A DNA stretch of 64,000 nucleotides, from positions 62,001-126,000 of the forward strand of contig JADGEI010000007.1 of NCBI GenBank assembly GCA_016744455.1, given 5' to 3'. A program made the position numbers and the translations under genes. The notes under the pieces are model-generated. The model was not told the origin of the DNA. It did no database searches and worked only from the letters and a program-made list of their open reading frames with translations. Below, piece after piece: positions 19,945-29,738 of the stretch. Within the stretch, counting starts at the first letter, position 1. Every line of letters begins with the position of its first letter. This stretch comes from Alcanivoracaceae bacterium. Lineage in GTDB: Bacteria; Pseudomonadota; Gammaproteobacteria; Xanthomonadales; Marinicellaceae.

Positions 19945-20534
19945 TGGTTAAGATTAATTTATTACCTTGGCGTGAAGAAAGACGTCAACAATTGACAAAA
20001 GAATTTTTTGTGTTGTTGGGAATTGGTGGATTCATTGCAGCTGCAATAGCTGCCGCAATATTTTATGTATACTCTCAGAATATAGAGTTTCAAAAAAACA
20101 GAAACACTAGAATAAACAATGAAATCACTCGATTGAATGCCCAGATTAAAGAAATTGAAGGTTACGAAAAGGAACGCAATGGATTATTAGCTAGAAAAAA
20201 TGTAATTGAAGAACTCCAAGCAAATAGAACACAAATGGTTCATTTGTTTGATGAGTTAGTGAAGTCTATTCCAAATGGGGTTTTTCTAGAAAATATAAAA
20301 CAAAATGGGAATAGTATTCAACTTGAAGGGTATGCACAATCACATTCAAGGGTGTCTGCTTATATGCGTTTGTTGGAAAAATCCGAATGGTTTTCCGTAC
20401 CAGTAAGCGTAGAATACATAAAGGCTGATGAATCTTTTGATACTCATGAACAAAAATTTAAGCTTCTAGCTAAACTGGTGAATCCATTGAGCAAGACCAG
20501 TGATGATGTTCTAGATGGAGGAGAGGTAGAATGA
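19944..20534 (+). CDS. pilN: Type IV pilus assembly protein PilN
   Basis: The 196-residue inner-membrane protein opens with the PilM-binding cytoplasmic motif VKINLLPWREERRQQL, then one transmembrane helix (FFVLLGIGGFIAAAIAAAIFYVY), a coiled-coil (RNTRINNEITRLNAQIKEIEGYEKERNGLL) and a ferredoxin-like periplasmic domain. It overlaps pilM by one base and pilO by four. Confidence 0.95.
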   Translation: MVKINLLPWREERRQQLTKEFFVLLGIGGFIAAAIAAAIFYVYSQNIEFQKNRNTRINNEITRLNAQIKEIEGYEKERNGLLARKNVIEELQANRTQMVHLFDELVKSIPNGVFLENIKQNGNSIQLEGYAQSHSRVSAYMRLLEKSEWFSVPVSVEYIKADESFDTHEQKFKLLAKLVNPLSKTSDDVLDGGEVE

Positions 20535-21178
20535 ACTTTGTAGATGAATTACAAAACCTAGACACTTCCAACCCAGGAGGGTGGCCATCATGGGTTAAGT
20601 TAGCTAGTGTCATTGCTTTAATGGTTGTTATTGGTGTTGCTAGTTATTTTGCTTTTATAGAAAGTCAAATGATAAGTTTGACTAAATTAGAAGCAGATGA
20701 ACAGGCTACTAAAACAACTTATAAAATAAAACAAAGGAAAGCATCACAATTACCTGCATATAAGGCTCAATTAGAAGAAATGAAACTCATATTGAACTCT
20801 ATGTTGAGGCAGCTACCAAGTAAGAATGAAATGTCAGATTTAATCGTAGATGTATCTCAAACTGCATTAGCAAGCGGTATAGAAAATGAGTTGTTTGAGC
20901 CTGGTACAGAGACACTTAAAGAGTTTTATGCAGAAAAACCCATAGCACTTAGAATGGTTGGAAAATACCACCAGTTTGGAGAGTTTGTAAGCGGAGTTGC
21001 ATCATTACCACGAGTAGTTATTTTAACTATGCATGATATTTCATTGAAACCATTGGATAATGGTAGAAGTGGTGTTTTATTGCTAGAAGGTACAGCAAAA
21101 ACATACAGGTATCTAGATGAAGATGAACAGGCCGAAATGGATGCTAAGCTTGTTGATCAGGCTGCTGCGGGGAAATGA
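20531..21178 (+). CDS. pilO: Type IV pilus assembly protein PilO
   Basis: The 215-residue partner of PilN has the same plan: a short cytoplasmic N-terminus (MNFVDELQNLDTSNPGGWPSWVKL), one transmembrane helix (ASVIALMVVIGVASYFAFI), coiled-coil (SLTKLEADEQATKTTYKIKQRKASQLPAYKAQLEEM) and the periplasmic PilO domain containing LPSKNEMSDLIVDVSQTALASGI. ATGA overlaps join it to pilN and pilP. Confidence 0.95.
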   Translation: MNFVDELQNLDTSNPGGWPSWVKLASVIALMVVIGVASYFAFIESQMISLTKLEADEQATKTTYKIKQRKASQLPAYKAQLEEMKLILNSMLRQLPSKNEMSDLIVDVSQTALASGIENELFEPGTETLKEFYAEKPIALRMVGKYHQFGEFVSGVASLPRVVILTMHDISLKPLDNGRSGVLLLEGTAKTYRYLDEDEQAEMDAKLVDQAAAGK

Positions 21179-21711
21179 TTATGAATAAAATAAAAATGAT
21201 TATAGTTTGCCTTCTAATATTATCTCTAATTTCGTGTAATAAAGACATGTCTGATTTAGACAAATTTTTTGCGGATGCTAAATCAATTCCAGCCAAGCAA
21301 ATAGAGCCATTACCAGAAATTAACCCACCTGAAGTTTTTCTATATGAAGCCGTTCAAGAAAGAGACCCTTTTTCTAACGATTTACAATTGATGCAAGAAA
21401 AAATTGCGGAAACATTGTCTATTGTAGAAGGGGAAGGTCCAAATTTAAATAGAAGAAAAGAAATATTAGAAAACTATCCATTAGATGGTTTGTATATGGT
21501 TGGTACTTATTTACAAGAAAATAGTTATCGGGGTTTGATAGAGGACCCGGAAGGAGTTGTTCACTTCGTGTCTATCGGTGAGCATATTGGACAAAACTAT
21601 GGCGAGATTATTCAAATAAACGAAGATCAAGTTGACGTATCTGAATGGGTGTCAGATGGTTTGGGTGGATGGATTAAAAGAGAAGCAAGTATTGCTTTGA
21701 GAGAAGAATAA
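21175..21711 (+). CDS. pilP: Type IV pilus lipoprotein PilP
   Basis: The 178-residue product has a lipoprotein signal (MIMNKIKMIIVCLLILSLISC, lipobox LISC). After it comes a linker region (DLDKFFADAKSIPAKQIEPLPEI) and the PilP beta-domain (RRKEILENYPLDGLYMVGTYLQENSYRGLIEDPEGVVHFVSIGEHIGQNYGEIIQI), which connects PilNO to the PilQ secretin. A second ATG two codons in is an equal start candidate. Confidence 0.95.
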   Translation: MIMNKIKMIIVCLLILSLISCNKDMSDLDKFFADAKSIPAKQIEPLPEINPPEVFLYEAVQERDPFSNDLQLMQEKIAETLSIVEGEGPNLNRRKEILENYPLDGLYMVGTYLQENSYRGLIEDPEGVVHFVSIGEHIGQNYGEIIQINEDQVDVSEWVSDGLGGWIKREASIALREE

Positions 21712-23933
21712 TGAAGAGATTGATGGTTAAACTTAATAATACTGAAAAAAGGCTTGGAAATAAAATGAAATCTAAAAAATATAAACAAAATAAATTGTTA
21801 ACTGTTTCATTTGCATTACTGTTAATGATGGTGTTCTCATCAAGTATAGCTCAACTAAACCTTGAATCGGTTGATTACAGTAGTAGCTTAGATGGAAGCA
21901 TAGAATTTCAATTGAAATTTGATGGCAACGTAACGAAACCTGAGGTGTTTATGACTGCAAAACCTGCTAGGATAGCCTTTGATTTAGATGGTGTGTTAAA
22001 TAGTTCTGGCGTTAAACTATTGCCAATTGCGGAAGGAAACACTAAAAGTTTACGTATTGTTTCTACTAGCAACAAAACACGTGCTGTTATAGATTTATTC
22101 AAGTCGACACATCATGAACTTCAAGTTGATGGGAATGTGCTTTTAGTAAAGGTATCTGGGGATAAGAAATCTGGTAGTAATTCCGGCCAGAAAAGTAGAA
22201 ATTATAGTATAGAAAATGTAGACTTTAGGCGCGGTGGAAAAGGACAAGGTAAAATCATTGTTTCTTTCAATAAGCCTGGTGCAATTGTAAACCTAAGAGA
22301 GTCGGCAGATAAGATTAAATTGGAAATACTCTCAACAAAATTACCTGAACAATATGATAATAAATTAGATGTTATTGATTTTGCAACTCCTGTATCATTT
22401 ATTGATACAAAATCCAGGAACGGTAATGTCTCTGTGGAAATTTTGGCAAATGGAAATTACGAACACTTTGCATATCAAACGGGTTCTCAATACATAATTG
22501 AGGTATCAGAAAAAATTGAAATTGCAGATAATAGTGCTAAAGCTTTGGATAAAGAAGTTGAATATGTAGGAAACAAGGTATCCTTTACGTTTCAGGATAT
22601 ACCGGTAAGATCTGTTTTACAACTTATTGCAGATGCTTCTCAATTGAATCTAGTTGTTGCCGATACCGTAGAAGGAAGTGTCACTTTAAGACTTAACAAT
22701 GTGCCATGGGATCAAGCTTTAGATATTGTTCTTAACAGTAAGCAATTGGACAAGCGTCAAAAAGACAATGTAATATGGATTGCACCAGCAAAAGAGATTG
22801 CAGATAGGGAGCAGCAGCAATTATTGGCCTTAAAGGAAAAAGAAGAATTTGAACCATTAAAAACCATCTATATTCAAGTAAGTTATGCTAGAGCATCAGA
22901 TCTTGCTGCATTAATTCAAGGTGATGCAACATCTGCTGGCGAAGATGATGCAACAGGTGGCTCTGGTAAAGGATTGTTGTCAGCTAGAGGAACTGTTACT
23001 TTTGAAGAAAGAACTAATACGTTGTTAATTTCTGATGTACCAGATAAATTGTTGGTTGTTGAAGAGTTAGTTCGTACATTGGATGTGGCTGTTCGCCAAG
23101 TACAAATTGAATCAAGAATTGTGATAGCAACAGATGGTTTTGGTGAAGAACTTGGTGTCAGATTTGGCGTTAACGGTTCTAAAGAAGATTCTCATGGTAA
23201 TGTATTAAGTACAGGTGGTTCTTTATTTGCACTTGATAGGTTAAATTCAGCTGCAATTGATAATCGAATCAACAGCCCTAGCGGTTCAGCCCTACCAACC
23301 TTTACACCAGGTACATCTGGTACGCCGATTATTGGACCAAGTTTAGGTGACAGGTTGAATGTAAATTTACCTGCAGCAGCAAGTTCGGCATCAAGCTGGG
23401 CATTTAGTATCCTTGCAGCTGATTATTTGTTGGATTTAGAGTTGTCAGCGTTAAAATCTGAAGGTCGAGGAGAAGTGATATCAACACCTAGGGTAGTGAC
23501 AGCAAACCAACATAAGGCCATTATTAAGCAAGGTGTGGAAATCCCCTATGAACAAGCAGGCGGTAGTGTTAGTGGAGTAACTACAATCGCATTTAAAGAA
23601 GCTGTTTTACAGTTAGAGGTCACACCATTGATAACACCAGATGATAGAGTAGATTTATCATTGGTAGTGAAAAAAGACACTGTTGGAGAGTTTTTTGCAG
23701 GAGTTCCTTCTATTGATACTAGAAAAATTGACACTAGAGTACTAGTTGGTAATGGACAAACAATAGTTTTGGGTGGTGTATATGAACAAATAAAAAGGAC
23801 ATCTAGATCCAAAGTACCAGTATTGGGTGACATTCCTGGATTAGGTGCTCTATTTAGAAACAAATCAATTGAGAATGATAAAGCTGAGTTACTTATATTT
23901 GTAACCCCAACAATAATAAAAGAGAGTTTATAA
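21711..23933 (+). CDS. pilQ: Type IV pilus secretin PilQ
   Basis: The 740-residue outer-membrane secretin has, in order, a signal peptide after a basic leader (LLTVSFALLLMMVFSSSIA), an AMIN domain (SLDGSIEFQLKFDGNVTKPEVFMTAKPARIAFDLDG), a second AMIN-like stretch, the STN/N0 domain (VSFTFQDIPVRSVLQLIADASQLNLVVADTVEGSVTLRL), an N1 domain (IYIQVSYARASDLAALI) and the secretin core ending VPVLGDIPGLGALFRNKS and ELLIFVTPTII. The start is the ATG overlapping pilP, although an internal ATG (MKSKKYKQNK) nearer the signal peptide is possible. Confidence 0.96.
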   Translation: MKRLMVKLNNTEKRLGNKMKSKKYKQNKLLTVSFALLLMMVFSSSIAQLNLESVDYSSSLDGSIEFQLKFDGNVTKPEVFMTAKPARIAFDLDGVLNSSGVKLLPIAEGNTKSLRIVSTSNKTRAVIDLFKSTHHELQVDGNVLLVKVSGDKKSGSNSGQKSRNYSIENVDFRRGGKGQGKIIVSFNKPGAIVNLRESADKIKLEILSTKLPEQYDNKLDVIDFATPVSFIDTKSRNGNVSVEILANGNYEHFAYQTGSQYIIEVSEKIEIADNSAKALDKEVEYVGNKVSFTFQDIPVRSVLQLIADASQLNLVVADTVEGSVTLRLNNVPWDQALDIVLNSKQLDKRQKDNVIWIAPAKEIADREQQQLLALKEKEEFEPLKTIYIQVSYARASDLAALIQGDATSAGEDDATGGSGKGLLSARGTVTFEERTNTLLISDVPDKLLVVEELVRTLDVAVRQVQIESRIVIATDGFGEELGVRFGVNGSKEDSHGNVLSTGGSLFALDRLNSAAIDNRINSPSGSALPTFTPGTSGTPIIGPSLGDRLNVNLPAAASSASSWAFSILAADYLLDLELSALKSEGRGEVISTPRVVTANQHKAIIKQGVEIPYEQAGGSVSGVTTIAFKEAVLQLEVTPLITPDDRVDLSLVVKKDTVGEFFAGVPSIDTRKIDTRVLVGNGQTIVLGGVYEQIKRTSRSKVPVLGDIPGLGALFRNKSIENDKAELLIFVTPTIIKESL

Positions 23934-23967
23934 AGTGATATTAAAGAATTCAAAAGGTATTAAAGCG

Positions 23968-26900
23968 ATGACAAAACATATATTAACAATTCTGCTAATA
24001 GCAGCGACTGTAACCTTGTCTTCATGTGGCGGCGGTGGCGGCGGTGCAGCAGGTGGTAACCCAGCAAATAACCAAGCTGATAGTTTAAGTATAGTAGCAA
24101 CACCTGGCGTAGCTAGTTTGCCAGCAAATACGCTTGGCTATCCAATATTTTCTGGTTCTCCTTTTGAGACTCAGGTAGATGTTAGAGTCACGTTTGGAAA
24201 TGGCCAAGGTGTGGCCACAGGGACGATAGTTCATATGCAAACAAACAATACCGCAGTAGCCGTTGTTGGTATTCCTGATGACCCAACAACAGATGATGAA
24301 AATGAAAGAGGAATTGACTTTGTTGGTGCTAATCAAGAGACAATTGGTTCAATTGCATCTTACTTTATACGATCAAATGGTGTAGGGACAGCAACATTTA
24401 CAGTCAACGCAACCCACCCTACTAATGGTCGTAATTTTTCTACTACATTTAATTTTACGGTTACTGAGGGTCCAGATCCAACAGTTCAACAACTAACTGC
24501 AGTGACATCAAGAAATACATTGCCGGTTAATTCTGAAAATACACCATTTTTCAATGGAACGCCATTTATGATGGAAGTTGATCTACAGGTTAAAGATGTT
24601 TTTGGAAACTTTATTGAACCTATATTATTAGGAACAACCTCCGGTTCTGCTGGAAGACCCGTAGTGAAAGTTTCAATCAATCCAACGAATGTATTGTATC
24701 TTACAAAAAATGATGATGTTGGTACATTAAATATTAATGAGTTTTTAACAGAGGTAACACCTGGGGAAATAAATATCAATGCAGGGCATGGTAATTTATT
24801 TTTATGGTCAAAAAATGTACCAGGAACAGCGACCATAAGTTTATCGACTTTTGATAATTTTGGTGTAGAAATAAGCTCGTCTTTCCAAGTTGAGGTCACA
24901 AGTGGGATAGACATAGGCATACCAACAGATATAGAGTTAGCTAGTAATAGCAATAGTTTGTATATTAATGGTTCTGGTGGTGCGACAAGTCAGACCTTAA
25001 ATTATACTATTAAAAGTGGCGAGTTTAACGTCCAGGATACACAGGTTAATAATTTGCAAATTTCCCTAACAACAGATATTGCAAACTCTGGAGAAAGATT
25101 GTCGGCGGTAGATGCACATGGGAATTCAGTATCTGGAACAACCATACAAACATCTAGTGTTAATGGCATAGCTAATGCATTACTACATAGTGGCAGTGAC
25201 CCTCTAACAATAACGCTAACGTCTACAGTTGACGGTTCTGATAATAATGTAGAAAATGGTATACAAACCCCTATTTCAAGAACTGATTCATATATTGTAA
25301 GTGATGGCGTACTTTGGGCTTTAGAGTTAACTTCTCCTGCTTTAGATGCACTAACAGTTAATGGTGAATTGGTTCTTGATGATGAGGGTAATCCTGAACT
25401 TGATAATGGTTTAGTTCAATATAATTTCCAAGATGGTACTTATAGCTTAATCATTAGTGCTATTGGAACAGATAAAGCTGGTAATCCAGCGCTTCCGCAG
25501 ACAGTACAGTTTGGTATGATTAATTCTCCTATTACAGGTTACCCTCTTTCTGGATCTGGTGTTTTTGTACACTCTTCAAATGATGGAGACCCTCAAGAGG
25601 GTGGAACAGGATTTTCCTCTGTTACTGGTGCATTTTTGACTGCGGCAGGTGGAGTACAGCCAGCTGATACATTGGTTGTTTTTGGCGAAGAATCCTTAGG
25701 GAATGAAGATTTAGAAAGTGCTTTAACAGTTTCAAATATCAATTCCCAAACAAGTTTGTCAATAATTGAACGGTTTAATCGAAATGATGAAACTGGCACA
25801 ATTAATAATGATTTTGGTATTTTGCCTTATGCAATTGGTCGAGCAGTTGATGGTAATATCACTGCTACAGCGACTTTAGACGCTAACGGTGTTGCAACAA
25901 CCAGATTAAACTACCCTGTTTCACAACTAGGGAGATTAGCCGCTGTTTTTGTTAAAGGCCAAGGTGGCAATAATAATGGTATTGTTAAATCCGTTACAGA
26001 TGTCGAATTAACTACATTTTCTGGTGTTGAAGGTTTCCAAGGAAACAGATCTAATTTAATTGTTTCTCCTAATATCATTCCTGGTAACGTTACTAATTCA
26101 TTCATAGTTTGTTTGGCAGATTCTGCTAGGAATCCATTGCCTGGTCGTTATGTAAGGTTTAGCTATCAAGGTGTCGGTATTGGTACGATTGATGGTCAAT
26201 CTGGATCTGGTGTAATGAATACAGCAACTGGTTTTGATGGTTGTACAACAGGTATTGCGTCGACCACTGGTGTGGTGCCAGGAACATCGAATGATGAAAG
26301 TGGTTTTAGTTTCTCATCTGGAAGTTTAACTTGTCGTAGTGAAGATGGTAGCTTATTAGATGTGTGTTTGCAGGTCAATGCAACAGCTGATGGTGTATTA
26401 AATGCCACTCCTTCTGCATTTTCAACTTCTGGACAAAAAACAATTATACTAACTTTATTTGATGGTTCAGGCAATAGAATTGAGGGTGCTGCCATTCAAG
26501 GTGAATGTATGTCATCTGGTGGATCATTAGGTATAATCTCAGGACCTTCAATCACAGATTCAAATGGTGAGTCTATAGTTGTTGTTTTAGCTGCTCTTGA
26601 TGAAGCTAATGCAACTAATGATGGCACATGTTCTTTTTCTACAGCTTCTGGTATGCCATCAGTTGATGTAAATTTTTCTGGAAGAGATATATGTGATTTC
26701 AATGTTAGCCCAACACCTCCAGGGTGTGTAGGTACTGCACAGTTTCAAGTTGGTGGTATGGTAACAGGTATGGTTACGGCTGGCCCTATAGTGCTTCAGA
26801 ATAATAATTCAGGTGATATATCGTTATCATCAAATACAACTTTCTTATTTCCTTTGCAAGATGAAGGGACAGTGTATTTGATATCAGTTAAAACGCAACC

Positions 26901-26982
26901 TCCAGGGCAAACATGTACAGTAACAAATGGTGCTGGAACTTTAAGCTCAAATGTGACAAATGTTGCAGTAACTTGTATTTAA
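23968..26982 (+). CDS. Large Ig-like (Big_1/invasin-type) lipoprotein downstream of pilQ
   Basis: I prefer the ATG at 23968 because it gives a canonical lipoprotein signal (MTKHILTILLIAATVTLSSC, Cys20) followed by GGGGGG; the GTG at 23935, two bases after pilQ, is the longer alternative. The mature part of about 985 residues is built of beta-sandwich modules: two related repeats each starting SLPANTLGYPIFSGSPFETQVDVRV and TLPVNSENTPFFNGTPFMMEVDLQV, then Big_1-like segments (VNGIANALLHSGSDPLTITLTSTVDG; DGNITATATLDANGVATTRL; DGSGNRIEGAAIQGECMSSGG), with cysteine pairs late. It shares the pilMNOPQ transcript and ends at a terminator. Surface adhesin or pilus accessory role is inferred. Confidence 0.8.
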   Translation: MTKHILTILLIAATVTLSSCGGGGGGAAGGNPANNQADSLSIVATPGVASLPANTLGYPIFSGSPFETQVDVRVTFGNGQGVATGTIVHMQTNNTAVAVVGIPDDPTTDDENERGIDFVGANQETIGSIASYFIRSNGVGTATFTVNATHPTNGRNFSTTFNFTVTEGPDPTVQQLTAVTSRNTLPVNSENTPFFNGTPFMMEVDLQVKDVFGNFIEPILLGTTSGSAGRPVVKVSINPTNVLYLTKNDDVGTLNINEFLTEVTPGEININAGHGNLFLWSKNVPGTATISLSTFDNFGVEISSSFQVEVTSGIDIGIPTDIELASNSNSLYINGSGGATSQTLNYTIKSGEFNVQDTQVNNLQISLTTDIANSGERLSAVDAHGNSVSGTTIQTSSVNGIANALLHSGSDPLTITLTSTVDGSDNNVENGIQTPISRTDSYIVSDGVLWALELTSPALDALTVNGELVLDDEGNPELDNGLVQYNFQDGTYSLIISAIGTDKAGNPALPQTVQFGMINSPITGYPLSGSGVFVHSSNDGDPQEGGTGFSSVTGAFLTAAGGVQPADTLVVFGEESLGNEDLESALTVSNINSQTSLSIIERFNRNDETGTINNDFGILPYAIGRAVDGNITATATLDANGVATTRLNYPVSQLGRLAAVFVKGQGGNNNGIVKSVTDVELTTFSGVEGFQGNRSNLIVSPNIIPGNVTNSFIVCLADSARNPLPGRYVRFSYQGVGIGTIDGQSGSGVMNTATGFDGCTTGIASTTGVVPGTSNDESGFSFSSGSLTCRSEDGSLLDVCLQVNATADGVLNATPSAFSTSGQKTIILTLFDGSGNRIEGAAIQGECMSSGGSLGIISGPSITDSNGESIVVVLAALDEANATNDGTCSFSTASGMPSVDVNFSGRDICDFNVSPTPPGCVGTAQFQVGGMVTGMVTAGPIVLQNNNSGDISLSSNTTFLFPLQDEGTVYLISVKTQPPGQTCTVTNGAGTLSSNVTNVAVTCI

Positions 26983-27000
26983 AAATATTTAGTTAATAAA

Positions 27001-27032
27001 AAAATGCAAATCTAATGATTTGCATTTTTTTT
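27001..27032 (+). terminator. Rho-independent terminator ending the pilMNOPQ-lipoprotein operon
   Basis: AAAATGCAAATC - TAAT - GATTTGCATTTT with a following T run, 19 bases after the lipoprotein stop. Confidence 0.85.
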
Positions 27033-27105
27033 GTCTTAAATTTGGTAAGATAAATACTTAATGTTAATATTGCTTTTAATAGAATATTGATAATATTAAA
27101 CAACG

Positions 27106-27993
27106 ATGAATTACCCAACAGTTAAACAGCTACGTTACTTTATTGCCTTAGTAGATAATAATCACTTTGGACAAGCAGCAAAAAGTTGTTTTGTTTCTCA
27201 ATCTGCATTTTCTGTTGCAATCAAAGAGCTTGAAAATACCTTAAGTGGTAAACTTGTTGATAGGACAAATAAGTCAGTCACTGTGACAAATTTAGGAAGA
27301 GAGATTTATTCTCAAGCCAAAATAGTCATGCAAGAATTATCAAATTTAGTAGAATCTTCACATGGTAACCTAGCTCCTCTATCTGGCAGACTATCTTTAG
27401 GGATAATACCAACAATTACGCCATTTATCATGTCCAAATTTGTAATAAACATACAAAATCAATACAAAAATTTAGAGTTATATCTTCATGAAGGAATGAC
27501 TTTAAATTTGTATAAGAAATTAATGTCTGGAGATTTAGATGTAATCTTAATTGCTTTGCCTTATTCCTTGAAAAATATTGAATCCCAAACTATTTTCCAA
27601 GACGGTTTTCACTTGGCATACCATCCCAAAAGTAAATGGATAAAAAAGAAAAATGGAAAATCAATTTTAAGTGATGATAGTGTTTTACTATTAGAAGACG
27701 GGCACTGTATGCGAGATCATGCTTTGAGCGCTTGTAATTTGAAGAACCCAAATAAAATCAGTAACTATGCAGCAAGTAGTGTTTTAACTTTGATAGAAAT
27801 GGTAAAAAGTGATATAGGCGTTACATATCTCCCTGAAATGTCACTGGACTCAAACTTAATACAAAATTCAGGATTGGAAATAGAACATTTAAGTGACAAA
27901 AGTTATCGTGATATTGGTTTGGTTTGGAGAAAGGGTAGCTCTCGTACAAATGAGTTCCAATTACTTGCTAACTATATTAAAAACAATCACTAG
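27106..27993 (+). CDS. oxyR: OxyR, peroxide-sensing LysR-type regulator
   Basis: The 295-residue LysR-type protein has the N-terminal winged helix (PTVKQLRYFIALVDNNHFGQAAKSCFVSQSAFSVAIKELENTL) and a regulatory domain with LLLEDGHCMRDHALSAC. Its cysteines fall at residues 201 and 210, the same spacing and context (GHC-x8-C) as the disulphide-forming Cys199/Cys208 of E. coli OxyR, so peroxide sensing is well supported. Two peroxiredoxins elsewhere in the window (15300 and 56504) are plausible targets. The next gene starts on its stop codon. Confidence 0.9.
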   Translation: MNYPTVKQLRYFIALVDNNHFGQAAKSCFVSQSAFSVAIKELENTLSGKLVDRTNKSVTVTNLGREIYSQAKIVMQELSNLVESSHGNLAPLSGRLSLGIIPTITPFIMSKFVINIQNQYKNLELYLHEGMTLNLYKKLMSGDLDVILIALPYSLKNIESQTIFQDGFHLAYHPKSKWIKKKNGKSILSDDSVLLLEDGHCMRDHALSACNLKNPNKISNYAASSVLTLIEMVKSDIGVTYLPEMSLDSNLIQNSGLEIEHLSDKSYRDIGLVWRKGSSRTNEFQLLANYIKNNH

Positions 27994-28880
27994 TGTTTGG
28001 GTTAGGGGAGTTTTATTCTTTGCTCTGTGCTGTATTATGGGCATTTGCAGTAATTTACTATAAAAAAGCAGGTGATCATTTCAGTGCTTATGAAATGAAT
28101 CTTTTTAAAACAATATTTGTCATGTTTTTAATGGTTCCAACTGTTCTAATAACCGATGGATTTAGTGTTCCAGATCTTAGTTATTATCAATTTGGGATTA
28201 TATTCATGAGTGGATTTGTAGGGATTATGTTGGCTGATCTCCTTTATCTGCGAGCCCTACAACTAATAGGAGCAAGCTTAACTGGCATTACAGGAAGCTT
28301 ATATAGCCCGTTTGTTGTTGGTATGTCTTTATTGTTTTTAGGTGAAGTTTTGCAATTTTGGCAATACATAGGAATGTTGTTAGTTTTGACAGGTGTTATG
28401 TTAGTTGCCTACAGAAAAAAATCATTTTCAAATTCACATCCACCATTAATAGGCTTTCTGTTTGCTATACTAGCAGTTTTCTTTACCGCCTTAGGTATTG
28501 TTATAATTAAACCTGTAACTAATGAACTTCCTTTTTTTTGGGTTATATTGATACGATCTATCGGCGGGTATGTCACTATGGTATTGGTAGGGTTAATATT
28601 AAGAAAACCCTTAAAAGTAAGGCACATATTGACTGCAAAAGCAGGAAAATGGTTAATAATTGGCACATTTATAGGTCAGTATCTTTCAATGATGGTATGG
28701 GTTGCTGGATATAAATATACCAGTGCCTCGATTGCTTCAATATTAAATGAAACTGCTTCAATTTTTATATTAATCTTATCATGGCTAATGTTAGGTGAAA
28801 AAATTACAAGAAAAAAAATAATAGGAATTATAATTACAATATTTGGAGTAATACTGGTGTTGAAGGTTAACAACTATTGA
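27993..28880 (+). CDS. EamA/DMT-superfamily permease
   Basis: The 295-residue protein begins at a GTG that overlaps the oxyR stop (TAGTG). It carries about ten transmembrane helices in two EamA halves: GEFYSLLCAVLWAFAVIYYKKAG opens the first and PPLIGFLFAILAVFFTALGIVIIKPV the second, each ending in a typical helix (WQYIGMLLVLTGVMLVAYRKK; KIIGIIITIFGVILVLKV). DMT permeases export or import small metabolites; the substrate cannot be predicted. Coupling to oxyR suggests co-expression. Confidence 0.88.
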   Translation: MFGLGEFYSLLCAVLWAFAVIYYKKAGDHFSAYEMNLFKTIFVMFLMVPTVLITDGFSVPDLSYYQFGIIFMSGFVGIMLADLLYLRALQLIGASLTGITGSLYSPFVVGMSLLFLGEVLQFWQYIGMLLVLTGVMLVAYRKKSFSNSHPPLIGFLFAILAVFFTALGIVIIKPVTNELPFFWVILIRSIGGYVTMVLVGLILRKPLKVRHILTAKAGKWLIIGTFIGQYLSMMVWVAGYKYTSASIASILNETASIFILILSWLMLGEKITRKKIIGIIITIFGVILVLKVNNY

Positions 28881-28915
28881 TAGTTGGTTATAAATCAATA
28901 ATTCTTCTTTTTAAA

Positions 28916-29647
28916 TTAGGATTCTGCGATGTTTTCTAACTCTTCTTTTTTCAATATCGTAAGAATATGTTTTTTATACTTTACCATTTCTGATTTTTGT
29001 AATTTTTTAAATACACGACTTAGAGTTTCTTCTGCCATGCCTAAATAATTGGCAATATCTCGCTGAGAGATTGGTAGAAAGAACTCTTTGCCAGAGTAAC
29101 CGCGTATTTCGAATCGATAGGACAGCGTTTTAATAAATAAAGCAAGTTTTGCAGTGCTGCCAATGTCAATATGGTTCTTTTTGCATGAGTAGATTTCTTT
29201 GCTCATAACTTTTAAAAGGTTTTGTTGGATAACAGGATGTTCTATTGAGAGGTCCATAAGCTGCTTATAAGGTATTTTACAGTAAGAACTCATTGTTAGT
29301 GCCGTAACTGTGGATTCATAAAAGTCAGAGTGTATTCCATCTAGTCCCATAACTTCTCCAGGAAGGTGGAAACTAATAATCCTTTCTTTGCCTTCTTCAT
29401 TTACTGTAGTAGATTTAAACATGCCTGAGTGAACTACATAAAGTGAATCAAATTTTTCACCATAAGAAAACAATGGTTTGTTTTTGTCAACTATTTTAGA
29501 CGGTGCGATTACTTTATCTAAATCAAGTAACTCTGATGATGATAAACCAGAGGGTAAGCACAAAGTGTTAACCGAACATTTTTGACATTTTGTCTTAGTA
29601 TTTACTATGTTTTTATAATTTTGTATATTTCTTTGGAGTTTAGACAA
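28916..29647 (-). CDS. fnr: FNR/Anr-type oxygen-sensing 4Fe-4S regulator
   Basis: The 243-residue CRP/FNR-family protein carries the N-terminal cysteines at 21, 24 and 30 (KCQKCSVNTLC) and a fourth at 123 (SSYCKIPYKQL), matching E. coli FNR Cys20/23/29/122, so it should hold a 4Fe-4S cluster and bind DNA only under low oxygen. The C-terminal helix-turn-helix is ISQRDIANYLGMAEETLSRVFKKLQ, with the E-x2-S-R recognition pattern for TTGAT half-sites. The start is TTG at 29647 with GAGGT seven bases upstream. It is divergent from ccoN, with a perfect FNR box in between. Confidence 0.93.
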   Translation of the reverse strand: MSKLQRNIQNYKNIVNTKTKCQKCSVNTLCLPSGLSSSELLDLDKVIAPSKIVDKNKPLFSYGEKFDSLYVVHSGMFKSTTVNEEGKERIISFHLPGEVMGLDGIHSDFYESTVTALTMSSYCKIPYKQLMDLSIEHPVIQQNLLKVMSKEIYSCKKNHIDIGSTAKLALFIKTLSYRFEIRGYSGKEFFLPISQRDIANYLGMAEETLSRVFKKLQKSEMVKYKKHILTILKKEELENIAES

Positions 29648-29738
29648 GATATGACCTCACTATATTTTTTACAGATTATGACACAACATATGAAAAAATA
29701 TATAAAATTACGACTATTTACTATGATAAATGAAAAAA

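Noticed and set aside
23546-24953. Long minus-strand ORFs opposite pilQ and the Ig-like lipoprotein (135 and 155 codons)
   Set aside because: Shadows of well-supported genes, without ribosome sites or known domains.
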